A DNA stretch of 52,738 nt from Akkermansiaceae bacterium (GCA_903826205.1 CAIKDP010000433.1:1-52738), one strand, 5' to 3'; shown: positions 16,742 through 25,149, counted from the first letter of the stretch. Notes: a model not told the origin generated them from the letters alone. Made by a program: numbers and translations.

Positions 16742-17504
16742 GGTGATCTTTCACGGGCGGCTCTACGGAGGGATGGGTAGCCGGTTGGACAGCCCTCTTT
16801 TGTTCGGAATCTTCGTCGGCTATGTCGATTATTCGTGCGGCTCGCGACAACAAGAATTCGGGATGCACATCGGTTGGCTTCAACGCAACTCTAAGGGTCG
16901 CACTACTTGGAGTTCCGGTTGACGGTAATGCCGCTCTTGACTTCTCGAAATTCATGATCCGTGCGCCTATCTCCAAACTCCACATATTTCCCGCTTTGTC
17001 TCCAAACAGAATAGATGTATTTCGATTAGATTCAATATTTCGGATCAGATTACCCATAACTTCTTTCGTCAAGCCGAAGTTTACTGACACCAAGTGAAAT
17101 TTTGGGTCGGAGAAACTCTTCCATTCGACTGGAGTCTCGTCACAAACATTTTTGGAAATTAGCTCGGTAGTGCCAACCCGGATCTTGAAATGATCGTCGG
17201 TTGGTAGCTTCGTTCCATGCCATAGAAGAGATGTTCGAATTGCGACAATCTCAGGGGCATCAGTTCTTGGTCCAAAAAAGACCACGAAGTATGGCCTAAA
17301 CCCTGCTTGCTCAAGAAATGGCTTATCGCAACTAGCTGCCACAAGCATTGGAGCAAAATCAACATTACGATAGACTTTCTCCAACATTCTAATCGCCGAA
17401 TTCCAATCGGTTGGCGCTCGGGAATGGCCTCGACTACAATTCAAAGCGGTTAGTGCCAAGAACAGGCAACAAGACTTAGCCCACATTGACTGAACTGGAT
17501 TCAT
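16707..17504 (-). CDS. secreted protein of unknown function (array A cassette)
   Basis: A 265-residue protein with a signal sequence (MWAKSCCLFLALTALNCSRG, a likely lipoprotein with Cys at the end). The body has no motif I recognise. The C-terminal ~20 residues (VKDHPPTPRTKILPR) are encoded by attC-like DNA and have a counterpart in the 38-residue frame at 14164. Its start is 13 bp after the attC-like core TCCGAAC. The gene is AT-richer than the phage genes. Confidence 0.6.
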   Translation of the reverse strand: MNPVQSMWAKSCCLFLALTALNCSRGHSRAPTDWNSAIRMLEKVYRNVDFAPMLVAASCDKPFLEQAGFRPYFVVFFGPRTDAPEIVAIRTSLLWHGTKLPTDDHFKIRVGTTELISKNVCDETPVEWKSFSDPKFHLVSVNFGLTKEVMGNLIRNIESNRNTSILFGDKAGNMWSLEIGARIMNFEKSRAALPSTGTPSSATLRVALKPTDVHPEFLLSRAARIIDIADEDSEQKRAVQPATHPSVEPPVKDHPPTPRTKILPR

Positions 17505-17516
17505 ATAATGCTATTT

Positions 17517-17643
17517 TCCGAACGTTTAATGTGCTGGCACCGGCGGATATTGAAGGGAAGTAGTCATGGGAAATCAAGAGCTAAACGCCGGTTGCCCAGC
17601 CATGATTGTTCTTCTGATGGGCTTCGTCATCGACATGCTAGAG
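17517..17643 (-). repeat. attC-like site A2
   Basis: A 127-bp interval between two cassette genes. The internal stem is convincing: GCTGGCACCGGCG (17533-17545) pairs with CGCCGGTTGCCCAGC (17586-17600) except for two unpaired bases on one arm. Such extrahelical bases are the hallmark of attC hairpins. The core next to the downstream gene is TCCGAAC, and the other arm overlaps the preceding stop (GCTAGAG). The inner 70 bp match plus-strand site B+2 at 46327-46419. Confidence 0.7.
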
Positions 17644-18048
17644 TGTGCCATTATTTGCGCGCCGCTTGATCTCGGCATCCGGATCCTGGGGATCAATTGG
17701 ACCTTCGATATCAACGCACAAGTCAGAAGTTTCTGTTTCTTTGATTCTTGAATTTGATTTTTCGGTGATGGCATTTGCTGGCATGGGACGAAATGTCTTT
17801 ATGGCAATTATTAGGGTTATCGCCGCGGCTACTGCTGCAAATACACCCCCCAATAAATATGGTGGGGATGGCTCCCCATAACGATTCCATGCTTGAAAAG
17901 CCGTAACTATACTCGAAAGGACCCACCCACAACAAAATGCCTCGATGGTAATAATGAGTGCGCAGACGACACGAAGAGCGACAGACTGAAATCGAAATAC
18001 CCCGATGAGAGGTATAATTACGACAGATATTTGAACGAGGAATTTCAT
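17638..18048 (-). CDS. multi-TM membrane protein (first cassette of array A)
   Basis: A 136-residue protein with about three membrane segments (residues ~4-22, ~26-50 and ~65-86) and a hydrophilic acidic C-terminus. The family is unrecognised. It is the cassette closest to the shared leader, starting 10 bp after the core GCCGAAC. Confidence 0.55.
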   Translation of the reverse strand: MKFLVQISVVIIPLIGVFRFQSVALRVVCALIITIEAFCCGWVLSSIVTAFQAWNRYGEPSPPYLLGGVFAAVAAAITLIIAIKTFRPMPANAITEKSNSRIKETETSDLCVDIEGPIDPQDPDAEIKRRANNGTL

Positions 18049-18057
18049 GAGTTTTCT

Positions 18058-18149
18058 GCCGAACGTGGTTTTATGCCTCTGTGTGTTTGATCAGCCCAAA
18101 CACACAGAGGCTGTTACAGGTGTAACAGCCTCCCGGAAGGGCGAACTTC
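18058..18149 (-). repeat. leader hairpins and first core of array A
   Basis: The core GCCGAAC (18058-18064) is followed by a perfect 15-bp stem with a 7-nt loop (18075-18111; arms GCCTCTGTGTGTTTG and its complement). A second 7-bp stem with 4-nt loop lies at 18111-18128 (CTGTTAC/GTAACAG). On the minus strand this precedes the first cassette. It may be an attC variant, a terminator of read-through, or an attI-like site. Confidence 0.55.
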
Positions 18150-18256
18150 GTCCACCGACGCCCGGAGTGTCGTTTCACGGCCCTTGGTCTATCAGCCAAG
18201 ATGCTGACTGGCGAGGGAATTGCAAAAAGATTTTTTTAGGGGTGGGCACCCTTCCA
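18150..18256. repeat. inverted repeat copy 1 (shared array leader)
   Basis: About 105 bp that reappear as the reverse complement at 45775-45880 with high identity by eye (over ~85 bp I count about seven differences). The blocks GACACTCCGG-type, TTTCACGGCCC, TGGTCTATCA, CCAAGATGCTG and CTGGCGAGGGAAT are shared. Each copy points into a cassette array. Together they bound the 27.5-kb block that carries the phage head, lysis and fibre genes plus the exported operon. Confidence 0.75.
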
Positions 18257-18363
18257 GAGGTTCCTATGTCTCCTGTCCCCTGTCTCCTGTCTTGAAGAGA
18301 AAGACCTCCCGCAGGATGCGGGAGGAGGCACCCTGGAAGGGTGCGCCACCCAAAGTCACCCCA
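18257..18363. repeat. dispersed hairpin repeat near array A (right copy)
   Basis: Contains the dyad CTCCCGCAGGATGCGGGAG and the CCCTGGAAGGGTGCGCCACCC word, plus a short TCTCCTGTC stutter. It belongs to the same family as copies at 12763, 39935, 45713 and 47485. Confidence 0.65.
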
Positions 18364-19002
18364 TCAGAATTCGCGGGCCAGGCGGGAGACGTGGTGGGTC
18401 AGGTCACGCGAGAAGCGCACGGAGAAGTGAACCTCCCATGCGGCAGCGACGGCATCCAGGAGCGGTTCTGAGGCGGATTCCTCGCCGGTGAGGTATCGCT
18501 GGATGACACGGCGCAGACGGGTGTAGTTGGGTGGATTGTGGCGCGAGTAGTAGGCTCGCATGACAATGGTGGCCAGGGCGTTCTCACCTTGCTTTGGATC
18601 ATCGAGGATTTTCCGGTCTTCGGCGGTGATGCGCTTGCCGCCTTCTTGACCCGCGACACCGGAGCGGATCCACTCCACGATGTCCTTGTGGCTGACTTGC
18701 TGGGTTGGCGGGCGGGACTCCTTGGGATCGAGCGAGCCGGAGGATTCGGGTGGCGATGAGACGGAGAGCATGGTGCCGCCACCTAACAATAGGTCCAGGC
18801 TGATGCGGTCGACGGTTTTATCCACTTTGTGACTCCACGAATCGGCGTTGTGTTCGGTCGGCCTGGCCCCCATGAGCACGCGACGGGCGATGGCCGTGGC
18901 AGTGCGGTGGTAGGATTCGCTCTTGGCAGCGTGGAACTCGACCGGCGCAGAAAGCTTCTTCTCCAGTGAAGAAATATCCTTGAAGAGTTGGTCAAAAGTC
19001 AT
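18364..19002 (-). CDS. phage-cluster protein of unknown function
   Basis: A 212-residue soluble protein, helical at both ends, with a Ser/Pro-rich linker around residues 80-105. Its place among connector and neck genes suggests a virion or assembly role, but no family is recognised. It is the last head-side gene before array A interrupts the cluster. Confidence 0.5.
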   Translation of the reverse strand: MTFDQLFKDISSLEKKLSAPVEFHAAKSESYHRTATAIARRVLMGARPTEHNADSWSHKVDKTVDRISLDLLLGGGTMLSVSSPPESSGSLDPKESRPPTQQVSHKDIVEWIRSGVAGQEGGKRITAEDRKILDDPKQGENALATIVMRAYYSRHNPPNYTRLRRVIQRYLTGEESASEPLLDAVAAAWEVHFSVRFSRDLTHHVSRLAREF

Positions 19003-19078
19003 GAGAGTGGTGGGTGATGATGGAGAGTCGCTTGCGTCATTCTTTACTAATGACTCATGACGAGTGACTCATGACCCC
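19003..19078. repeat. low-complexity linker (ATGACTC stutter)
   Basis: An AT-richer linker built from repeats of ACTAATGACTCATGACGAG-like words. Similar linkers recur at 19540-19615, 32180-32220 and 39800-39845 between other minus-strand genes. Confidence 0.5.
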
Positions 19079-19510
19079 TCACGCGATCAGCGTGACGAGC
19101 ACCGTTTTCGTGATAGGCACCCCATTGCAGCGCACATCCCATGACGAGGAGAGCGAGGAACTGCCGACTTTCCTCACATAGATCTTGCCGCTGATCTCGA
19201 AGCTCAGGTCGGGCTTGGAGTCAAGATCGACCGCACCGGGAAAATCCAGGATCACATCGCCGAGGTGGACTTCGGCGTGTGCGACAAAACCGGTGGTCTG
19301 GATATTGACATAGTGGACGAAGGCACTGATGACCTCGCTTTGCTCGGTGATAACCGACCCGGCCGCGGTGGTTTCCAGACCGGCAATATACCCCGCTGGA
19401 CGCACCGTGTTGCGCCAGCGCAGGGTGACGGGTTCGGCATTGAGTCCGGAAGCAATGAGTCGCTTGGCTAAACGGGTGAGCTTGGGGGCAATGTTGCGGG
19501 GGAGGCGCAT
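19079..19510 (-). CDS. probable head-tail joining (head closure-like) protein
   Basis: A 143-residue protein: a short basic N-terminal helix, then mostly beta strands (EPVTLRWRNTV, YIAGLETTAAGSV, EVHLGDVILDFPG, ISGKIYVRKVGS). The size and beta-rich make-up with a middle 'GDVILDF' block fit head-closure proteins of siphophages. This is fold-level inference only. Confidence 0.4.
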   Translation of the reverse strand: MRLPRNIAPKLTRLAKRLIASGLNAEPVTLRWRNTVRPAGYIAGLETTAAGSVITEQSEVISAFVHYVNIQTTGFVAHAEVHLGDVILDFPGAVDLDSKPDLSFEISGKIYVRKVGSSSLSSSWDVRCNGVPITKTVLVTLIA

Positions 19511-19615
19511 GAGGGATGAAGAGTTAGAGGTTATCAGTTATCAGTTATTGGGAAGCGGAAGAAGCGACCATTCTTGTTCTTTACCAATGACCAATGACTA
19601 TTGACCATTGACCCA
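19511..19615. repeat. low-complexity linker (ATCAGTT and ATGACCA stutters)
   Basis: Two runs of imperfect short repeats (TTATCAG units, then ATGACCAATGACTATTGACC-like units) without coding potential. Confidence 0.5.
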
Positions 19616-20962
19616 TCATCCAACCACCATACACGGCTCATCAGGGCGTTGGGCTGGAATGACATAGTCTTGTAGAAGGATACCGGGGGAATCCGGGGCT
19701 GGCTCGGCGATGGCTTGGGAGGCCGACGAAAGGTCATCGGCTTCCTCGTCGGGCGTGGTGGCATCGTCGATGCCCGAGATGGCGGGTGGTTCGGTTTCCT
19801 CGGTGAGGAGTTGGGTGAGCTTGAGGAGGCGGCGGCAGGCTTCGCGCTGGACGACGGTGGGCTGGTAATCCTTGCCCCAAAGGTTTTCCGGGATGCAGGC
19901 TTCGCGCATGCGCAAGACCACATCCGGGCGGTATTGCGCCGGGCGGATGGTGAGCGGAGTGGTGAGCCACACGAGTTCCTCGCCTGTGAACATGCCATCG
20001 ATCAGGGTCTTGTCGCCGGATGCGTAATAGAGGCGGTGGGCTTCGGTTAGGTGGGAGATGGTGCCGATAGCCACGCGTCGGAGTTCCCCGGCTTCCGCCT
20101 CATCGCTGCCAAGTTCTGCGGCGGCGGCGCGGTAGGTGGTGGAGAGAACAGTGAGAGCCTTTTCCGTGGCGGTGATGGCGTCGCCGATTTTTTGGATCTC
20201 GGCGGACTGCTCCTTGGATATCTCACTGCCCTTTTGGATGCTTTCCAGTCGGAAGCGGTGGGCATTGAGCGTGCTCTCATGGCTGGCCATGTTCAGCTCC
20301 ATGACAATGAGCGTGCGCGCGCTCTCGCGGGTGTTCTTGTCTTCGAGGAGTTGGCGCAGTTCGAGAATGCGGTTGGCGACGTAAAGCCGATCCGATGCGG
20401 AGCGGATGGATTGGAAACGGAAGGGCGTGAGGATGGCGGCGATGTGTTCCTCATCAAGTGCCTGGTGGATGGAAAACTGCGGCAGACTGTCAAGCGGCTT
20501 GACGGGATCTTCCGATGGCGTTGATAGAGGATCGGAGATCGTGGATCGTGGATCCGGGGAAGAGTCCGCCGCCGACTCGACAGGAGATTTCAATTTTGAG
20601 ATTTGCGATGTCAGCGAAGCTGACCGGCGCGCCTTTTTCCAAAACTCCTTGGCAGCTTTGAGGTCGGACTTGAGATGGGACTCAGGCACGCCGAGGGTGG
20701 CGGATAGATCCGACCACGACCACGCCTTGAGATCATCCGGGGATGCGCCATCGCCCCACAGCGGGGCGAGCTTGTAAAGCCGGCGGATGACGAGCCACGG
20801 ACGCCCCTGCCCGGCGAGCGCCAGGTGCCATGGGATGACTTCGTGGTCGCGCAGATCAAAAGCTGCGGAGAGTCCCTGCCAATCCTCGATCAGCCACGGC
20901 GGCGCATCCTCCGCCGGGGAGTATTCCAGCGACTTTGGCGGCGGGCGGAAGAGGTCAGTCAT
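19616..20962 (-). CDS. phage-cluster protein of unknown function, coiled coil
   Basis: A 448-residue soluble protein. Residues ~20-110 form a compact globular N-domain (WLIEDWQGLSAAFDLR ... VPESHLKSDLKAAKEFWKKA). A low-complexity Ser/Pro linker follows (~115-155), then a long helical, partly coiled-coil middle with alternating Glu/Lys/Arg (~180-300) and an acidic C-terminus. There is no Walker A or nuclease motif, so it is not a large terminase. A DNA-binding or small-terminase-like role is conceivable from the N-domain but unproven. Confidence 0.5.
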   Translation of the reverse strand: MTDLFRPPPKSLEYSPAEDAPPWLIEDWQGLSAAFDLRDHEVIPWHLALAGQGRPWLVIRRLYKLAPLWGDGASPDDLKAWSWSDLSATLGVPESHLKSDLKAAKEFWKKARRSASLTSQISKLKSPVESAADSSPDPRSTISDPLSTPSEDPVKPLDSLPQFSIHQALDEEHIAAILTPFRFQSIRSASDRLYVANRILELRQLLEDKNTRESARTLIVMELNMASHESTLNAHRFRLESIQKGSEISKEQSAEIQKIGDAITATEKALTVLSTTYRAAAAELGSDEAEAGELRRVAIGTISHLTEAHRLYYASGDKTLIDGMFTGEELVWLTTPLTIRPAQYRPDVVLRMREACIPENLWGKDYQPTVVQREACRRLLKLTQLLTEETEPPAISGIDDATTPDEEADDLSSASQAIAEPAPDSPGILLQDYVIPAQRPDEPCMVVG

Positions 20963-20974
20963 GGCAGAAAGGTA

Positions 20975-21196
20975 TCAGTTAGGGCCGGAAGAATCAGACT
21001 TGTCCGACTCGTCCGACATGTCCGACCGCTTCTTCTTTTCCAGTCTTCTGTCCTGTACCTTCGGCTCGGATCCCCATCTCGGCCGTGCGATGCCCATGCG
21101 ATCCAAAGCGGTGTTGATGGCCAGGCGGGTTTCCCGTGCTTCCAGACACACACGAACCACACGGGTGCCGGTGCGCTTTTGTTGGATGCGGGACAT
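20975..21196 (-). CDS. small basic protein ending in a 9-bp repeat
   Basis: A 73-residue protein from ATG 21196, with a basic N-terminal half (MSRIQQKRTGTRVVRVCLEA). The C-terminus SDMSDESDKSDSSGPN is encoded by the dispersed 9-bp unit (GTCCGACNN), so a linker repeat has become coding sequence. It ends 13 bp before the next gene. The role is unknown. Confidence 0.5.
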   Translation of the reverse strand: MSRIQQKRTGTRVVRVCLEARETRLAINTALDRMGIARPRWGSEPKVQDRRLEKKKRSDMSDESDKSDSSGPN

Positions 21197-21319
21197 GGGG
21201 AGTGAAGCGTTAATTCCCAAGCACTAAATTCTACACGATGAGAAAGACGCGAAGGGAAGGTGAGGCGTGAGCATATTCTTGGGCTTTGTTTCGGATTTGG
21301 AATTTTGGATTTGGTGCTT

Positions 21320-22405
21320 TCAGCAGACTGTCCCATCGAGGTAGGCGCCATCCGGCAGCAGCGTAAGTCCGGATTGGCCGGTGGCTGGATTGGGGTAGCC
21401 GGGAATGGCGAGACGGAATGGATAATCATGGGAGAACGGCGGCGCCTCGTTACAAGTGAGGGCGGGCACCGCCAGCACTCCATGGCCGATGACGGCATAG
21501 ACTCGCCGGAGGTATCGGAAGATGATGACAGGTTCATCGAGCATGCGGTCCTGTGGTAGGGCCAGCAACGGCTCGGGGATGCCGAGCGTTTGGAGCGCCA
21601 GCTCGCCGCGCAGCTTGAGGCCGTGATGGACGGTGGAATTCGGGTTGCCGATGATAGCGATGACGAGATTGCACCATTCGACCTGGGCGCGTGGCAGGGC
21701 AGGGGAGACCTGGGAACCGGCGACGACACGCGGGAAGTAGGCGGAGATGGCCACCTCGTTCTCCGAATCCTCCACCGGGGAAATGTTGACGTAGCGTGTG
21801 CCATCGCCCGTGTCATTGCGGAGTTTGGAGGTCCACGATTCGGCATCCGGGTCATAAGTGAGGCAGGTGATGCGCTGGGTGCCGCATTGCCAATCGACTT
21901 CTCCCAATACGATGGGAGCCATGGATGGCGGCGAGAGAAATCCGATGGATTCCTGCATCCAAGTGGACTTGAGCCGCATGGTGCGGACCATCACCTCGCC
22001 GGATTCATTGGCATCGTCGCCCTCGATGGTGACATAGAAGAAGCGGAAGCACGACCATTGGCCGGTGTGGGCATCCACAAATCGCACCACGAGGATATGG
22101 AATCCGCCGGCGGCAATCCGCGATGGGACGCGGGAATTGCCATCGGCGAATGCGGCATCCGGGAAGCCGATTGAGATTTCATATTCGGCTTCAATGTTAG
22201 GCTCGGCCCCGGTGAAGTTGTGTCCGGACGGCGCGGATTTCTTGCGGGCATCGGATAGAGTGATGCCCGCCTTGGCCAGAAACACAGGGCCGGGCACGCC
22301 GCGGGCGGCACCCGGCCCCGTGAAGGGCATGCCGTCGCGCCACGCAGGATACAGCGCCACCTCCGATTCGTGAATGGTCCATGGAGTAAGGAGCGTTTGA
22401 TGCAT
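21320..22405 (-). CDS. probable phage structural protein
   Basis: A 361-residue beta-rich soluble protein without signal peptide or known motif. It has features of a virion surface or tail protein (many aromatic beta strands such as FHILVVRFVDAHTGQWSCFRFFYVTIEG). It lies between connector-type genes. The specific role cannot be assigned. Confidence 0.5.
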   Translation of the reverse strand: MHQTLLTPWTIHESEVALYPAWRDGMPFTGPGAARGVPGPVFLAKAGITLSDARKKSAPSGHNFTGAEPNIEAEYEISIGFPDAAFADGNSRVPSRIAAGGFHILVVRFVDAHTGQWSCFRFFYVTIEGDDANESGEVMVRTMRLKSTWMQESIGFLSPPSMAPIVLGEVDWQCGTQRITCLTYDPDAESWTSKLRNDTGDGTRYVNISPVEDSENEVAISAYFPRVVAGSQVSPALPRAQVEWCNLVIAIIGNPNSTVHHGLKLRGELALQTLGIPEPLLALPQDRMLDEPVIIFRYLRRVYAVIGHGVLAVPALTCNEAPPFSHDYPFRLAIPGYPNPATGQSGLTLLPDGAYLDGTVC

Positions 22406-22449
22406 GATCTTGGTTTGGATTTTAGTTTTCTGCTTTCCGCTTTCTGTTT

Positions 22450-22917
22450 TCAGCTTTCACCCCTCATCCTCCCCATGGCACAGTAGGTCATCAGATCGGT
22501 CATGGTGCCGAAGAGCCCCTTGTTGCCGGTGTCGGCAGCGGTGCCACCGACATTGCCACGGGCATCGATCTCAGAAATCATGGCTTCGATGAACGTGAGT
22601 GAATCGCGGCGCGCGGCGGGGTCTGAACTGAGCGAAAGGGCGCGGGTGCGGATAGAGACGGGTTGCGCGCCACCGATGAGAATGTGGGCGGCCTTGGCCA
22701 CAAGGTAGCCCCAGGTGTCCGGGTTGCCGGGCGCGGCTTGTAGGACATCGGTCGTGGCGCCCATGAGCAGGGACGGCACCTGTCCCATGCGCACCACCGT
22801 GCGCAGCGCGGCGTCAACCTGGGCATCCGCCACATCGAAGCCGGTGGCAGTATCGCCCTCGTCACCGACAAGTGCGCGGACGGCTTCATGGAAATTGGAG
22901 AGTGCGTAAACTGACAT
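22450..22917 (-). CDS. probable head-tail connector protein
   Basis: A 155-residue, mostly helical protein. The start (MSVYALSNFHEAVRALVGD) followed by DAQVDAALRTVVRMGQVP, WGYLVAKAAHILI and a late RRDSLTFIEAMISEI helix looks like the four-to-five-helix bundle of gp6/gp15-type connectors that sit under the portal. The family match is by fold impression, and neighbours support a virion role. Confidence 0.45.
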   Translation of the reverse strand: MSVYALSNFHEAVRALVGDEGDTATGFDVADAQVDAALRTVVRMGQVPSLLMGATTDVLQAAPGNPDTWGYLVAKAAHILIGGAQPVSIRTRALSLSSDPAARRDSLTFIEAMISEIDARGNVGGTAADTGNKGLFGTMTDLMTYCAMGRMRGES

Positions 22918-22959
22918 CGGTTAGGAGCGACCGCCGGGCGTGCCGGGTTGATTTCTGAT

Positions 22960-23280
22960 TCAGGATTCACCCAATTGGATTTTACCCATGACCTGCCTGG
23001 CAAGTTTCCTGAACTCCTTGCACTCATGGTATCTCCGGTTCCCGCGCTTGAGGGCGAGGGATCCGCTGCTGGTGCCGAGCCCCACAAACTCGCCGAGATG
23101 GATGACGGCTAGCTCCGGCCGCAAACTTCGCTGGGCAAGCACGGCCAGACACCGGGCATCCACCTCCGGCCGTTTGCTGGAATGCGCGCTCTTGATGATG
23201 CGGTTGATTGGAATGCCGGTGACTTGGGACACGGCGCTGAGTAATTCGCGATCGGTCATGGAAGTAGGTTGATTGGTCAA
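22960..23280 (-). CDS. DnaA domain IV-like DNA-binding protein
   Basis: A 106-residue protein resembling only the C-terminal DNA-binding domain of DnaA. It shows a first helix ELLSAVSQVTGIPINRIIKSAHSSKRPEVDARCLAVLAQRSL and then LAVIHLGEFVGLGTSSGSLALKRGNRR, where the helix-turn-helix and signature loop would be. There is no AAA+ part. Small free-standing DnaA-IV proteins occur in phages and islands and may bind DnaA boxes or act as transcription factors. No DnaA-box cluster is obvious nearby. Confidence 0.6.
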   Translation of the reverse strand: MTNQPTSMTDRELLSAVSQVTGIPINRIIKSAHSSKRPEVDARCLAVLAQRSLRPELAVIHLGEFVGLGTSSGSLALKRGNRRYHECKEFRKLARQVMGKIQLGES

Positions 23281-23630
23281 AAGCAGAACAGGGAAATGAT
23301 CGGTGTAAAGCCCCCGTTGCGCAAGGCGAAACTGTAAAAAGACATGGGTTAAGGGTTATCAGTTAAAAGTAATTGGGGAGAAAGAGAAAGAATGATCTGT
23401 CCCATTTGTCCCATTCGTCCCATTCGTCCCATTCGTCCCATTCGTCCCATTCGTCCCATTCGTCCCATTCGTCCCATTCTTCTCTTACATCTCCCCCTAA
23501 AACCCCCTTGACGCGCCCCCGGAATCATGCGTGTATATCCGCGCGTGGTTGCTTTTGCTTGCAATCATGTCTTGTGTGAAACGCCTCGGAGCTGCGAGTG
23601 TAGCACCGGGGCGTTTCCTTTTGGTTCCAC
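23281..23630. repeat. nine 9-bp units (GTCCCATTC) and a hairpin
   Basis: No gene. Positions 23399-23479 are nine consecutive copies of a 9-bp unit GTCCCATTC (first copy ends TTT). Farther on, GAAACGCC ... GGCGTTTC (around 23579-23618) forms a hairpin followed by CTTTT on the plus strand, a weak rho-independent terminator candidate. Confidence 0.8.
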
Positions 23631-24035
23631 CTATTTTGCAAGGTGGCAGCGCATGGCCTCGTGGTTTTCATCGCACATGCGGCTGAGGAATTCATCGCGG
23701 ATTTCGATCTGCCTGATGCGGCTTTCCATGAGCATGTGACCGACCGTGGCGGCGGCTCCGGACACGGTGATAATCATGCCCACGGTGGCCACAACCATGG
23801 GCCATGATATCTGGCCTTTGGTGGAGAGTTTTTCCACGGCCTTGCCCAGGTTGTCGCTCTGCTCGCGGATGGCGGACCAGATGGCGGCTTGTTCGCGCTC
23901 GGTGCGTGATTGATTCTCCTTGGATTCCTTGATGAATCCATCGAGCGTGGCAGCGACTCCGGCGACCTGCTTTTCGAGGTCGTTGTAGTGTTCCTGGGTG
24001 ACGGATAGCGAGCGTGGTGGGCGAGGGGAGGCCAT
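23631..24035 (-). CDS. coiled-coil membrane protein in lysis cassette
   Basis: A 134-residue protein from ATG 24035. A helical coiled coil (QEHYNDLEKQVAGVAATLDGFIKESKENQSRTEREQAAI) is followed by one membrane segment (WPMVVATVGMIITVSGAAATVGHML) and a short charged tail. This resembles XhlA/haemolysin-type accessory proteins encoded beside phage lysins. It is the last gene of the lysis run. Confidence 0.6.
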   Translation of the reverse strand: MASPRPPRSLSVTQEHYNDLEKQVAGVAATLDGFIKESKENQSRTEREQAAIWSAIREQSDNLGKAVEKLSTKGQISWPMVVATVGMIITVSGAAATVGHMLMESRIRQIEIRDEFLSRMCDENHEAMRCHLAK

Positions 24036-24037
24036 GG

Positions 24038-24778
24038 TTACTTCCGGTTCTTGGAATCGAGGTCCCGCTGCATGAGTCCGGCATGGGCGGCGTAGCGGCG
24101 TTGCAGGCCGGTAACGGACGGCCACAGGCGGCGCATTTGCAGTTGGTAGGAAGGGAGGCGGGCGATGCGTCCGGCGGCGATGTCGTCACGGGACCAAACG
24201 AGTTCGCGTCGGCGGTCATAGGGTGAGAAGGCCGTGCCGCGGTTGAACGAGGTGGAAAGCATGACGCCCTGCATGTGGCTAGGCAAATTCAGGATACCGG
24301 GATATGCCCGCACGGTATCGCGGGCGAAGCGCGGCACGGTGCGGGTCTCATAGACTTTAAGGGCGGCTTCCCACGGAACCCGGATGTCCTTGACGCGGAC
24401 CAGCGCGGCACGGGCGGCGGCACCGGTTTTTCCCGCGACGGATTGCAGGCGCGCGACCTGCGGCGCAGTCAGCACGCCCGACCAATCGGCGGCGATTTGG
24501 TTAGGGGTGTTGTAGCCGAGATCGTAGCCGATGCCAATGGTGATGCCGGAAGCACCGGGAGGCACCTCCGGGTGTTGGAGAGTGGCGTTGTATTCGGCCA
24601 TGCCGCCGGTCTCATAACGGATGATCAACTCCCGCGACTCCGGGGAAATGCGCAAGTCCCCCGCGACCAGCGGCTCCGCTTGGACCACGGTACACCACGC
24701 CAGCCCGTAAAGCAGCATTGTAGCGGCGGTCTGCGACCGTCGCTGGCCAAGGCATCGCGCATTGTTAGATACACACAT
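24038..24778 (-). CDS. phage endolysin, lysozyme-like, with signal peptide
   Basis: A 246-residue protein from ATG 24778. The N-terminal ~30 residues carry a hydrophobic export signal (AATMLLYGLAWCTVVQAEP). The catalytic domain begins with ELIIRYETGGMAEYN and ITIGIGYDLGYN, which resemble the Glu and Asp regions of T4/pesticin-type muramidases (TIGIGxDxG). LPSHMQGVMLSTSFNRGTAF and the late RELVW segment are also family-like. An exported lysin with a membrane-inserted signal, next to a holin and a spanin, forms a complete Gram-negative lysis set. Confidence 0.75.
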   Translation of the reverse strand: MCVSNNARCLGQRRSQTAATMLLYGLAWCTVVQAEPLVAGDLRISPESRELIIRYETGGMAEYNATLQHPEVPPGASGITIGIGYDLGYNTPNQIAADWSGVLTAPQVARLQSVAGKTGAAARAALVRVKDIRVPWEAALKVYETRTVPRFARDTVRAYPGILNLPSHMQGVMLSTSFNRGTAFSPYDRRRELVWSRDDIAAGRIARLPSYQLQMRRLWPSVTGLQRRYAAHAGLMQRDLDSKNRK

Positions 24779-24783
24779 GGCAG

Positions 24784-25149
24784 TTAGCGTGAAAAGCAGA
24801 GCGCGGCGGCGATGAGGGCGGCAATGATGAGCGCAATGTAGGTGGCGAATTTCTGTTGGAGAGTCAACGCGGCCCACCCGTCCTGAAACTCGTGGTTGCC
24901 GAAACTATTGACGGTGGGCCAGAGCAACATCCAGACGAAGGTGGCCGTGAGGCTGGCTCCGATGAACTTGGAGAAGCCCTGCAGGTAATTGGAGATGGTG
25001 GGCAGGACCAAGAGCACAAACCGGCTCTTGCCAAACAGGGCGGAGACATAGTCGATGAGACCGCCTAGCACAGCAAGGCCGAGGCCGATGAGGATGAATG
25101 CGGTGATGTCGCGCCAGTTGGTATGGAGGGTTTTGAGGAAGGAATTCAT
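24784..25149 (-). CDS. putative holin
   Basis: A 121-residue protein with three predicted membrane segments (~15-35, ~45-75 and ~100-118: FILIGLGLAVLGGLIDYVSAL, FIGASLTATFVWMLLW and YIALIIAALIAAALC) and a charged N-terminus. The length, topology and position 5 bp before the lysozyme start make a holin likely. It would open the inner membrane at lysis. Confidence 0.65.
   Translation of the reverse strand: MNSFLKTLHTNWRDITAFILIGLGLAVLGGLIDYVSALFGKSRFVLLVLPTISNYLQGFSKFIGASLTATFVWMLLWPTVNSFGNHEFQDGWAALTLQQKFATYIALIIAALIAAALCFSR

Noticed and set aside
19616-20962. Large terminase candidate
   Set aside because: No Walker A/B or nuclease motif; low-complexity linker and coiled coil instead.
23399-23479. 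Nine regular repeats considered as a CRISPR array
   Set aside because: The unit is only 9 bp with no spacers; it is a simple tandem repeat.
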